DNA of 40,240 nt from Alphaproteobacteria bacterium (GTDB lineage Bacteria; Pseudomonadota; Alphaproteobacteria; RF32; CAG-239): NCBI GenBank assembly GCA_017460085.1, contig JAFUBQ010000012.1:1-40240 (forward strand), read 5' to 3'. The translations under genes were made by a program, and so were the position numbers. Positions 1-8,148 of the stretch are shown here, in pieces (the first letter of the stretch is position 1; every line of letters begins with the position of its first letter). The notes under the pieces were generated by a model. That model saw only the letters and a program-made list of their open reading frames with translations. It did no database searches and was not told the DNA's origin.

Positions 1-12
1 CACTATCATATA

Positions 13-393
13 GTGATAGTGACAAAATACCGTAAGAAGATATTCAACGCGGGTGTATATGGATTTTTTAAGAAACGGTTGATAGAAATTCATGAACACT
101 ACCCACAAATATACTTCATAGAACAAAATCACGACAGAGACCATATACATCTGTTGGTTTCGATACCACCAAAGATGGGTGTGGGTAGTGTTGTGCGCAC
201 AATAAAATCAAACACGGCGAGGGATTTGAAAAAGCAATACCCGTTTCTTAAAAAATACCATTTCGGTACATAAAGTGTTTGGTTAGATGGGTATTTTGTC
301 AATACCGTAGGGGTTAATGAGGCAGTTATACAACGCTATATAGAATATCAAGGACGAGAAGATTTAGGACAAGCTTGGCTTGACCTAAAATGA
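13..393 (+). pseudogene. tnpA: IS200-like transposase TnpA with internal stop
   Basis: This is a Y1 HUH transposase (REP/IS200 type), which cuts single-stranded DNA through a tyrosine. From a GTG at 13 the frame shows VTKYRKKIF, the metal-binding HUH motif as DHIHLLV, and the conserved TARDLKK stretch. A TAA at 271-273 then interrupts it. The same frame continues without another stop to 391-393 and carries the typical tail, including WLDGYF, STVG-like and VIQRYIEYQG segments. The expected catalytic tyrosine lies in the latter (codon 337-339), beyond the stop, so the 86-residue product should be inactive. The true N-terminus is before the window or uses a non-ATG start. Copy 2 has the same stop. 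Confidence 0.75.
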
Positions 394-395
394 TA

Positions 396-415
396 CCACC
401 GGCGTAAGCCGGTGG
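396..415 (+). repeat. IS right-end hairpin, GTAA loop
   Basis: This is a perfect 8-bp inverted repeat (CCACCGGC / GCCGGTGG) around a GTAA loop, just inside the right boundary of the element. It is identical in copy 2 at 23781-23800. The left-end hairpin of copy 2 has a different stem but the same loop. It is likely the right-end imperfect-palindrome site bound by TnpA. Confidence 0.75.
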
Positions 416-422
416 AGTTTCA

Positions 423-1358
423 TTAAATAAATTCAATTTTTCCCTTTTGACGACCGACCAATCGGCAAAGGCAAGGCTCATTAGCCGGAATAAATCGGTT
501 TCCATAACTTATAAAGCCTTTTTCATTCTTATCCCATGTGTAGATGTTTTGGGTAAGCCAATGCGGTTGACGATTGTTTACAAAATTAACATCTACTCCA
601 TATGATGAAAGAATTGCTAAAGCATTATTTATGGAGTCTTTTTCAGCGATGATTTTTTCCACCTCATCTTGCTTTGGTAACTCTATTTTCAGCATATCCG
701 AACTCAAACTTGCAGCAAGGGAAAATCCGTCGTGTAGCTTCATTTTTTGCGGCTCCTCAGTTAGGCGTAAATAATACTTTCCGCCATCAAGTCCCCACAA
801 ATATTGGCTCAGATAAGGTCTGAAATCAGTTGCCACCTTAAACCTTCCTTCATGGACATATATAACGTTATAACCAATCATAATCGGCTTATTAGTCACA
901 TAATGGCTGGTTAGGCGTACATAGCCGTTGCGAATGCGCTTTGGCACAAGCTCAACACAACAATCGGTCATATCAACAACTGCAGCACTATCGTCTTTAT
1001 GCTCATCTGTCCAGTACCAACCGTCGCGCCATTCATCAGCAGAAATACCCAGTTTATTCAACAATTGCACGGTAGTATTGAAAGCTTCTTTGTGAGTGAA
1101 AGCAATATCCAATTCCTGTGTTGTTGCCATTTTAGCTTTACTGAGTTCATCTTTAAGTGTTAAAGCTGTATTCCAATCACCGTTTGTTTCGTGTTTTAAA
1201 TAATACACAATACCGTCAACGGCAATTCCCCAAATTTTCCCTTTTCGTTGCAAATCCACATAAGGGCGCAGCCAAAAATAGCCGCATAATGGATCTCGAT
1301 ACGCAATTTGACAAGGTGCCTGCACCGGCCAAATTGTAGAAGTGTTTTTTGTTTCCAT
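423..1358 (-). CDS. Hypothetical protein with a DUF1566-like GWYWT motif
   Basis: The 311-residue protein is not recognised with confidence. It has no signal peptide or membrane segment. The N-terminal half contains a WR-DGWYWTDEH stretch followed about 30 residues later by GYVRL. This pattern recalls the GWYW(S/T)S...VRPV motif of DUF1566/Fib_succ_major-type domains, but the similarity is weak and unproven. The C-terminal half contains a short predicted helix (DEVEKIIAEKDSINNALAIL) and ends KIEFI. The ATG at 1358 is followed by an uninterrupted frame. The stop codon directly abuts the right end of IS copy 1, so the terminator and possibly the original tail may have been altered by the insertion. 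Confidence 0.6.
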   Translation of the reverse strand: METKNTSTIWPVQAPCQIAYRDPLCGYFWLRPYVDLQRKGKIWGIAVDGIVYYLKHETNGDWNTALTLKDELSKAKMATTQELDIAFTHKEAFNTTVQLLNKLGISADEWRDGWYWTDEHKDDSAAVVDMTDCCVELVPKRIRNGYVRLTSHYVTNKPIMIGYNVIYVHEGRFKVATDFRPYLSQYLWGLDGGKYYLRLTEEPQKMKLHDGFSLAASLSSDMLKIELPKQDEVEKIIAEKDSINNALAILSSYGVDVNFVNNRQPHWLTQNIYTWDKNEKGFISYGNRFIPANEPCLCRLVGRQKGKIEFI

Positions 1359-1433
1359 ATATAAATAATGTTATTTGCTCTAATATTATAATATTCTGTT
1401 ATTTTGTCAAGTAAAAAAATGAAAGCATTACAT

Positions 1434-1469
1434 AAAAAAGGCCTGACAAATAAATTATCAAGCCTTTTT
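1434..1469 (-). terminator. Intrinsic terminator after yiaD (bidirectional)
   Basis: A 7-bp stem with one wobble pair (GGCTTGA / TCAGGCC on the minus strand) is flanked by A and T runs on both sides. It lies 23 bp beyond the yiaD stop and closes the minus-strand valS-yiaD unit. The T run also fits termination in the plus direction. Confidence 0.65.
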
Positions 1470-1492
1470 ATTAATACAGTAAGATAGAGTTG

Positions 1493-2131
1493 CTATTGCG
1501 CATTAATCAAGGTAATTTCCACGCGTCTGTTTTGCGCTTTTCCTTCTTCTGTGGCGTTTGAAGCAATTGGATTTTGCGCACCGGCACCATAGGCATTCAA
1601 ACGTCCTGCATCAACCCCGCGCAAAGCTAAATAATTTGCTACCGCCAGTGCACGTCTTTGTGAAAGCGGAATATTGATTTTATCATTACCCGTGCTGTCG
1701 GTATAACCCACAATTTGCAACTTTGTCTTATCATATTCTTTTGCCACTAAAGCCACCGAATCAAGCACCTTATTAGAGGTAACTTTCAGCGTTGCTTCAT
1801 TAGTGTTGAAAGTAATGCTGTTCGGCATAATTAAACGCACATTATCTCCGTCACGCAGCACCTGAACGCCGGTTCCTGCCAATTCTTGCCGCAGTTTACT
1901 TGCTTGAACATCCATATATCCGCCGCTGGCTGCACCGGCGGCCGCACCGATACCGGCTCCAACCAATGCGCCTTTTTCTCCGCCGATAATAGCACCCAAG
2001 CCGGCACCAACTGCTGTGCCTATGCCTGTTCCCCATGCGGTTTTAGAAACTTTGCTTTCACCGGTATAAGGGTCGGTGGCGCAAGCATTTAATATGCAAA
2101 CAGCTAACAAGCTTAAAATTATTTTTTTCAT
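1493..2131 (-). CDS. yiaD: YiaD-like OmpA-family outer membrane lipoprotein
   Basis: This 212-residue protein anchors the outer membrane to peptidoglycan. The N-terminus is a lipoprotein signal with lipobox LNAC (Cys17), followed by ATDPYTGE as in E. coli YiaD. Next comes a glycine-zipper region (residues about 35-75, GTGIGTAVGAGLGAIIGG). The C-terminal OmpA-like peptidoglycan-binding domain shows IVGYTDSTG, LSQRRA and AQNRRVEITL, with the diaminopimelate-binding Asp and Arg in place. The ATG at 2131 was chosen over an upstream ATG because it begins the signal peptide and has AAGGAG nine bases ahead. It lies 10 bp after valS and is probably co-transcribed with it. Confidence 0.9.
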   Translation of the reverse strand: MKKIILSLLAVCILNACATDPYTGESKVSKTAWGTGIGTAVGAGLGAIIGGEKGALVGAGIGAAAGAASGGYMDVQASKLRQELAGTGVQVLRDGDNVRLIMPNSITFNTNEATLKVTSNKVLDSVALVAKEYDKTKLQIVGYTDSTGNDKINIPLSQRRALAVANYLALRGVDAGRLNAYGAGAQNPIASNATEEGKAQNRRVEITLINAQ

Positions 2132-2141
2132 ATTTTTCTCC

Positions 2142-4778
2142 TTAAAAATTTGCAATTCGTGCCAATGCTTCTTCAACTTTGGCTTTATTTTCCATAGCTT
2201 CTGATTGGCGGCGTTTTTCTTCTGCCACAACCTTTTCCGGTGCTTTGGCAACAAAACTTTCGTTACTCAGTTTGCGGGCATAACCTTCAAGATTTTTATT
2301 TAATGTTTCCAGTTCTTTATTCAAGCGTTCACGCTCAGCTGCAAAATCAACCACACCTTTCAGCGGAATAAGAATAGTTGCCTCACCGCAAACCGTTTGA
2401 ACCATATCTTTAGTGATTTCTTTTGTACCGAGCGGCTCAAGCGTTTCCAAGCGTGCCAAAGTGCAAATAAGTTTATTTTGTTTTTCTAAAACGGCTAAAT
2501 CTTTTGCGTTAGCCTTAGCATAAACGTGTAATTTAGCACCTGCTGGCAAATTCATTGCCGCACGCAAAGAACGTACTGCCGAAATAAAATCTATTGCCCA
2601 GTCAATTTCTTCTTTGGCGGCACTGTTGATTTTTTCGTTGAGCGGCCAAGCTGTTTTAATCAGCTTCGTATCACGTGTTGCTAAATTTTGCCATAACTCA
2701 GCCGTAATAAACGGCATAAACGGATGCAAAATAACCAAAATGCGGTCAAGAACCCAAGCTGCAGTAGCACGTGTTTCCTTAATATCTTCGGCATTTTCAC
2801 CATAAAAAATCGGTTTTGTTAATTCAATATACCAGTCGCAGAAAGTTCCCCAAATAAATTGATACACAGCATTGGCTGCATCGGAAAAACGATAATTGTT
2901 CAAATTGTCGGTTACATCTTTAGTGGCTTCTTTAGCTTTAGTAACAATCCATTTATTAATTTCCAGCTTAGCATTATTAACATCAAAATCTTTAACCGAA
3001 TAACACTCATTCATTTCACAAAAACGTGCTGCATTCCAAAGCTTAGTGGCAAAATTGCGATATCCTTGAATACGTGAATCTGAAAGATTGATGTCGCGGC
3101 CCTGTGTTTCTGATGATGCCATGAAAAAGCGCAAGGCATCAGCACCATATTTTTCAATTGTTTCCATCGGGTCAACGGTATTACCCTTAGATTTGCTCAT
3201 TTTACGGCCTTGTTCATCACGAACCAAACCGTGAATGTAGCATTTTTTGAACGGCACGCGTTTCATCATATACATACTCATCATCATCATTCTTGCCACC
3301 CAGAAAAAGATGATGTCAAAGCCGGTAACAAGCACTGATGTCGGGTAAAATGTTTTTAAATATTCATTTTCGTCCGGCCAACCGAGTGTTGAAAACGCCC
3401 ACAAACCTGAAGAAAACCATGTATCCAAAACATCAGTTTCGCGGCGCAGTTCAACACGTTTGCCATAGTGTTTGTCTGCTGCGGCTTGTGCCTCATCTTC
3501 ATTTTCTTCACAGAAAACTGTTTCATCCGGACCATACCAAATCGGCATTTGATGTCCCCACCACAGTTGGCGCGAAATGCACCATGGTTGAATATTGTTC
3601 ATCCATTCAAAATAGGTCTTTTCATAAACCGCCGGAACAAATTCCATTTCCTTGTCATGAACGGCACGTCGGGCTTCTACTGCCAATTTCGGTGCATCAA
3701 CAAACCATTGGTCTGTCATATATGGTTCAATAACAACACCGCTGCGGTCACCATACGGAATGACCATCGGGTGATCTTCAATTTTTTCCATTAAGCCAAG
3801 TTTATCAAGCTCTTCAATTGTTTTAGCGCGCGCTTCCTGTGTGCTCATACCGGCAAACGGTGTATTTTCATTAAGCGTAGCATTAGGGTTCAAAATGTTA
3901 ATCATCGGCAAATTATGACGCTTTCCGACTTCAAAGTCGTTAAAGTCGTGTGCCGGTGTAATTTTTACTGCACCTGTGCCTTTTTCCGGATCAGCGTGGT
4001 CATCGGCAATAATCGGGATTATGCGGTTAACAATCGGTAAAATGCAGTTTTTACCAATTAAATGTTTGAGCTTTTCATTGTCTTTTGAAACAGCAACCGC
4101 CGTATCGCCGAACATAGTTTCCGGACGTGTGGTAGCAATATGAATAAACTCATTTTTATTATCTTCCAACGGATATTTATAGTAATACATTTTTCCAACT
4201 GTTTCTTTTTGTACCACTTCCAAATCTGAAACGGCAGTTTCAAGCTTAGGGTCCCAGTTAACTAATTTTTTTGCCTTATAAATTAGGCCGTCTTTGTATA
4301 GCGAAACAAAAATTTTGCGCACTGCACGTGAAAGCCCTTCATCCATAGTGAACCGCTCACGACTCCAATCGCACGAAGCGCCTAAACGGCGTAATTGTTT
4401 GCAAATTGTGCCACCGGATTGTTTTTTCCATTGCCATACGGTTTCAATAAACTTTTCGCGGCCTAAATCGTGACGAGTCAGTCCTTCTTTAGCCAAATTA
4501 CGCTCAACCACCATTTGCGTGGCAATGCCGGCATGGTCTGTTCCCGGCTGCCAAAGCACTTTTTTGCCCTGCATACGATTATAGCGAATTAAAATATCCT
4601 GTAATGTATTATCCAACGCATGTCCCATGTGCAGCACACCGGTAACATTTGGCGGCGGAATTACAATAGCAAAAGCATCTTTATTTGAACGCATATCCGG
4701 CTTAAAATCACCATCATTTTCCCATTTTTCATAAATTTTTTCTTCTATATCCTGCGGATTATAATTTTTTTCCAACAT
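2142..4778 (-). CDS. valS: Valyl-tRNA synthetase
   Basis: This class Ia aminoacyl-tRNA synthetase charges tRNA-Val in the cytoplasm. The 878 residues show the Rossmann-fold HIGH motif as NVTGVLHMGHAL (residues about 44-55) and the KMSKS loop as KMSKSKGN. Between them is the CP1 editing domain, with ATTRPETMFGDTAV and GTGAVKITPAHD. A C-terminal coiled-coil arm follows (AERERLNKELETLNKNLEG onward), as is typical of ValRS. Length and order are normal. The start ATG at 4778 has GAAAAGAAAG just upstream. It follows the PopZ-like gene after 84 bp, an alphaproteobacterial arrangement, and precedes yiaD by 10 bp. Confidence 0.97.
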   Translation of the reverse strand: MLEKNYNPQDIEEKIYEKWENDGDFKPDMRSNKDAFAIVIPPPNVTGVLHMGHALDNTLQDILIRYNRMQGKKVLWQPGTDHAGIATQMVVERNLAKEGLTRHDLGREKFIETVWQWKKQSGGTICKQLRRLGASCDWSRERFTMDEGLSRAVRKIFVSLYKDGLIYKAKKLVNWDPKLETAVSDLEVVQKETVGKMYYYKYPLEDNKNEFIHIATTRPETMFGDTAVAVSKDNEKLKHLIGKNCILPIVNRIIPIIADDHADPEKGTGAVKITPAHDFNDFEVGKRHNLPMINILNPNATLNENTPFAGMSTQEARAKTIEELDKLGLMEKIEDHPMVIPYGDRSGVVIEPYMTDQWFVDAPKLAVEARRAVHDKEMEFVPAVYEKTYFEWMNNIQPWCISRQLWWGHQMPIWYGPDETVFCEENEDEAQAAADKHYGKRVELRRETDVLDTWFSSGLWAFSTLGWPDENEYLKTFYPTSVLVTGFDIIFFWVARMMMMSMYMMKRVPFKKCYIHGLVRDEQGRKMSKSKGNTVDPMETIEKYGADALRFFMASSETQGRDINLSDSRIQGYRNFATKLWNAARFCEMNECYSVKDFDVNNAKLEINKWIVTKAKEATKDVTDNLNNYRFSDAANAVYQFIWGTFCDWYIELTKPIFYGENAEDIKETRATAAWVLDRILVILHPFMPFITAELWQNLATRDTKLIKTAWPLNEKINSAAKEEIDWAIDFISAVRSLRAAMNLPAGAKLHVYAKANAKDLAVLEKQNKLICTLARLETLEPLGTKEITKDMVQTVCGEATILIPLKGVVDFAAERERLNKELETLNKNLEGYARKLSNESFVAKAPEKVVAEEKRRQSEAMENKAKVEEALARIANF

Positions 4779-4862
4779 CTTTCTTTTCCATTATTTTATT
4801 ATTAAAATCATTACACTAAAAATCAAACAAAAGGGGGAGAAAGTCGCACCGTAAAAAAAGGA

Positions 4863-5174
4863 TTAAGCGTCTTTCTTTGCGCGCACTCGGACACCGACTT
4901 GAACAGTATTCGGTTGCTGATTAAAATAGGTGCGATATTTTTTCATCATTTTCTTAGCAACATCATCAAAGCTCCATACACCGAGTTTATATGGAATATC
5001 TTCGCGTTTGACCAGCATGTTGCGTGACAGCACAAAAACCTCATTTTCCGGCTGAAAAACGTTGGTTTCCGCCGGATAAAACGACTGAAAATATTGCTTC
5101 CGTTCTTTTGCCACAATAGCCTCGCGGATAGATTTAATTATATCATCAATAGATGCTTCGTTTTGTTCTGCCAT
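4863..5174 (-). CDS. Short PopZ/DUF2497-like protein
   Basis: The 103-residue protein begins MAEQNEASIDDIIKSIREAI. This matches the N-terminal signature of PopZ/DUF2497 proteins (SMEEILASIRRII), the alphaproteobacterial polar organising proteins that recruit partners through that helix. A second short segment, NEVFVLSRNML, resembles the DVLELT-type motif in the middle of the family. The expected C-terminal oligomerisation helices (LVREMLRPMLREWLDANLP type) are absent. Instead there is WSFDDVAKKMMKKYRTYF and a basic tail. Location directly upstream of valS supports the assignment, because DUF2497 genes commonly sit there. The function is inferred; it may not form polar condensates. Confidence 0.6.
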   Translation of the reverse strand: MAEQNEASIDDIIKSIREAIVAKERKQYFQSFYPAETNVFQPENEVFVLSRNMLVKREDIPYKLGVWSFDDVAKKMMKKYRTYFNQQPNTVQVGVRVRAKKDA

Positions 5175-5276
5175 TTATATCAAATACCTCTAACAAACTC
5201 TTAGTCAGAAAGTATATTAACAAACTTTAAAATAAATGGCAACCACTTTTTTAGCTAATGCAATAAAATGTAGTAT

Positions 5277-8003
5277 TTAGTGGGCATCGTGCCAATTATT
5301 GCCGACTCCGACATCAACAATCATCGGGACATCAAGTTTAACCGTATTTTCCATGATTTGTTTCAGCAAAGTTTTTACTTTTTCTACATCTTCATCTTTA
5401 ACTTCCAAAACCAGCTCGTCGTGAACTTGCAACAACAATTTAGCATTTAGTTTTTGTTCATCAATTGCCCAAGCTGTGCGTTGCATTGCCAGTTTGACAA
5501 TATCTGCTGCACCGCCTTGAATAGGTGCGTTAATTGCGGCCCTTTCGGCAAACGATACAATTTTTGAATTGCTGGAATTTATACCTGATAAAGCGCACTT
5601 GCGTCCCAATGGTGTTTCCACGTAGCCGTGTTCGTGGGCAAATTGTATGGTTTCGCTCATATAACGCTGCACCTCAGGCATAATGCGAAAATATGAATCA
5701 ATGTAGTTTTTTGCTTCATTACGTGGAATGCCAAGCTGGCGCGCTAATCCGAATTGAGATATGCCGTAAACAATGCCGAAATTGATTGCTTTGGCACGGC
5801 GGCGATGTTCTTTATCCACCTGTTCATAAGGCAGTCCAAACACGCGTGCCGCTGTGGCAGCATGAATATCTACCCCTTGCGCAAATGCTTCTTTCAATGC
5901 CTTAACGTTTGCTACCGATGCCAACAGCCGCAATTCCATTTGACTATAATCAGCAGCCACAATTTTATAGCCGCTTTTTGCTACAAAACATTCTCTTATC
6001 TTTTGCCCAATGTCGGTTTTATTCGGGATATTTTGCAGGTTAGGGTTGGATGATGCTAAACGTCCGGTATTCACCACAGTTTGCGAAAAGGTGGTATGAA
6101 CTCGGTTTTGCTCATCGCGTGCTTCTAATAGGGCTGTGGTATAGGTGGATTTGAGCTTGGCATAGGTGCGATATTCCAAAATTTTGGCGGCAATTTCATT
6201 ATCTTCAGCCAGTTGCTCCAAAACTTCGGCACTGGTATTATAATGCCCTGATGCTGTTTTTTTACCCTTTAAGCCCATTTTTCTAAATAACAAATCACCA
6301 ATTTGCTGTGGTGAACTGATATTAAATTCTTCACCGGCTAAAGCATATATTTCTTTTTCTAAAGCCGTTAATTGCTTGGTAAATTCTTTATCAAGCTCCT
6401 GCAGTGTTTGTTTATTAACCTCAATTCCTTTTTCTTCCATTTGCAGCAAAACCTGCAGCAAACGGCGGTCTAACATTTCATATACATAAGTTTTATGTTC
6501 GGCAAACAAACGCTGTTTTAAAATAGCGTGCAGTTGCATTATATAGTCGGCAGCCTTAAAGCGATAATCCGCTAACTCCGGCGCAGCAAAATCAATCTGT
6601 TTAATTTTTCCGGAAATTTTCGGCTCAATAATTTGCTCTTGCAAAAAATGTTCGGCCAAAGTTTCTATATTATGTTCGTGTTCAGAACTGTCTAAATCAT
6701 ATGACATAATTGCCACATCGTCATAAGGAAATAAACTAAATGATGTTGCAAAAAACTCATTTAGTTGGTGCCACTGAGTTTTTAATTGCAAACCGATTTT
6801 GAGAACATTTTCATTATTCAAAATTGCTAACAAAAATTTTTTTATTGTTATCAAATCCAGCTCAGAAGTTGGTGTTTCAAATGAAAATAAATCATTGCTT
6901 TCAGTAGGTTGAGGCAGAGCAAGATAATAAGCACTGTTTTCTGTTACACTTAAACTGATGCCGGCTATTTTTATGCCGTCATGCAAAACCGCCAAAGCAA
7001 TTTTTTGCTGAGCCAAAATATTTTTATATAACGTTTCTAATTGTGTGCGGCTTTGCAACAATGTATATGTAGGAGTTGGTTTAATTTTTGCCGGCAGCGG
7101 TGTTGTCACGGCGGAGTCTTCTGTTATTCCTTTCGTGGTGCAGCGTTCTTGTACCCATTTTTCCATTTTCGGACGAATGCTCTTAAAACCCAAACGGTCA
7201 ATAAAATTCATCACTGTTTCAAGCTGAGGTGCAGCACAACAAAATTCTTCTAAATTATGTTCGACCGGAACATCGGTTTTCAGCTTTACTAATTGATATG
7301 AAATTCGAGCAGCTTCAGTGTTATCAATAATAGTTTGTCGGCGCTTAGCTTGTGGAATTTGCGCCGCATTTTGCAGTAAATTCTCCAGTGAGCCGAATTG
7401 GTTAATCAGCTCGGCTGCCGTTTTCGGGCCAATCCCAGGAACACCGGGAACATTGTCAATGCTATCACCGGACAGTGCTTGCACATCAATCACTTTATCA
7501 GGCAGCACGCCGAATTTTTCTTTAACATCGTTTGGTGAAAAATATTTATCCTTCATGCCGTCATAATAACTGACATTTTCATTAATGAGCTGCATTAAGT
7601 CTTTATCACCGGAAACCACAACAACTTCATGTCCGGCATCTGTGGCCTGTTTGGCATAAGTAGCAATTAAGTCATCAGCCTCATAACCTTCCTGCATGAC
7701 ATATGGCAAATTCAATACATGAACCGCTTCATGAATTAAATCAAACTGAGGAATTAAAAGTTCAGGCGTTTCTTTGCGTGTGGCTTTATAGTCGGCAAAA
7801 ATATTATTGCGGAAATTTTGCCTTTTAGCATCAAACAGCACCACGCAATAGTCGCATGGAATATTTTTCAATAAACGCATAAACATTGTTACAAAACCAT
7901 AAACGGCATTAACCGGTGTGCCGTCGGGTGCCGTCATATTCGGCAGCGCATAAAATGCTCTGAATATATAGCCCGAACCATCAATCAAACATACTTTGGC
8001 CAT
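5277..8003 (-). CDS. polA: DNA polymerase I with a degenerate 3'-5' exonuclease domain
   Basis: The 908-residue enzyme handles Okazaki fragment processing and repair. The 5'-nuclease domain (about 1-260) shows LIDGSGYIFRAFYALP, YEADDLIATYA, VVVSGDKDLMQLI and SGDSIDNVPGVPGIGPKTA. The polymerase domain (about 500-908) has motif A (VAADYSQMELRLLAS), motif B (RRRAKAINFGIVYG) and motif C (LLQVHDELVLEV). The middle domain (about 320-490) keeps the fold but not the proofreading site. The DxE motif is replaced by ALAVLHDG, the second Asp segment reads LKTQWHQL, and only the last Asp (AADYIMQL) remains. Proofreading is therefore probably absent. It is divergent from the PBP1A gene. Confidence 0.96.
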   Translation of the reverse strand: MAKVCLIDGSGYIFRAFYALPNMTAPDGTPVNAVYGFVTMFMRLLKNIPCDYCVVLFDAKRQNFRNNIFADYKATRKETPELLIPQFDLIHEAVHVLNLPYVMQEGYEADDLIATYAKQATDAGHEVVVVSGDKDLMQLINENVSYYDGMKDKYFSPNDVKEKFGVLPDKVIDVQALSGDSIDNVPGVPGIGPKTAAELINQFGSLENLLQNAAQIPQAKRRQTIIDNTEAARISYQLVKLKTDVPVEHNLEEFCCAAPQLETVMNFIDRLGFKSIRPKMEKWVQERCTTKGITEDSAVTTPLPAKIKPTPTYTLLQSRTQLETLYKNILAQQKIALAVLHDGIKIAGISLSVTENSAYYLALPQPTESNDLFSFETPTSELDLITIKKFLLAILNNENVLKIGLQLKTQWHQLNEFFATSFSLFPYDDVAIMSYDLDSSEHEHNIETLAEHFLQEQIIEPKISGKIKQIDFAAPELADYRFKAADYIMQLHAILKQRLFAEHKTYVYEMLDRRLLQVLLQMEEKGIEVNKQTLQELDKEFTKQLTALEKEIYALAGEEFNISSPQQIGDLLFRKMGLKGKKTASGHYNTSAEVLEQLAEDNEIAAKILEYRTYAKLKSTYTTALLEARDEQNRVHTTFSQTVVNTGRLASSNPNLQNIPNKTDIGQKIRECFVAKSGYKIVAADYSQMELRLLASVANVKALKEAFAQGVDIHAATAARVFGLPYEQVDKEHRRRAKAINFGIVYGISQFGLARQLGIPRNEAKNYIDSYFRIMPEVQRYMSETIQFAHEHGYVETPLGRKCALSGINSSNSKIVSFAERAAINAPIQGGAADIVKLAMQRTAWAIDEQKLNAKLLLQVHDELVLEVKDEDVEKVKTLLKQIMENTVKLDVPMIVDVGVGNNWHDAH

Positions 8004-8148
8004 AACTTTTTTTCTCCTACAGTTACAATATAAAATATATTTTCATTTTCGCCAACAATTTATATATTTTGCACCCAAATTTTATATTTTATTTAACTCT
8101 TAATGATTATGATGAAGCAAATTTAAGAACATATTGAAAGATATAACT

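Larger units (their letters stand above)
1..423 (+). mobile_element. IS200/IS605-like element, copy 1 (left end outside window)
   Basis: The sequence from 1 to 423 is repeated at 23386-23808 in the same orientation with about 13 substitutions and no gaps. It carries a TnpA-like reading frame and ends in a perfect hairpin (396-415: 8-bp stem, GTAA loop) a few bases before the shared boundary TTTCAT. Subterminal hairpins of this kind are the single-strand recognition sites of IS200/IS605 elements. The left end, with the second hairpin seen in copy 2 at 23280-23299, lies before base 1. The boundary touches the stop codon of the convergent gene at 423-1358. Confidence 0.8.
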
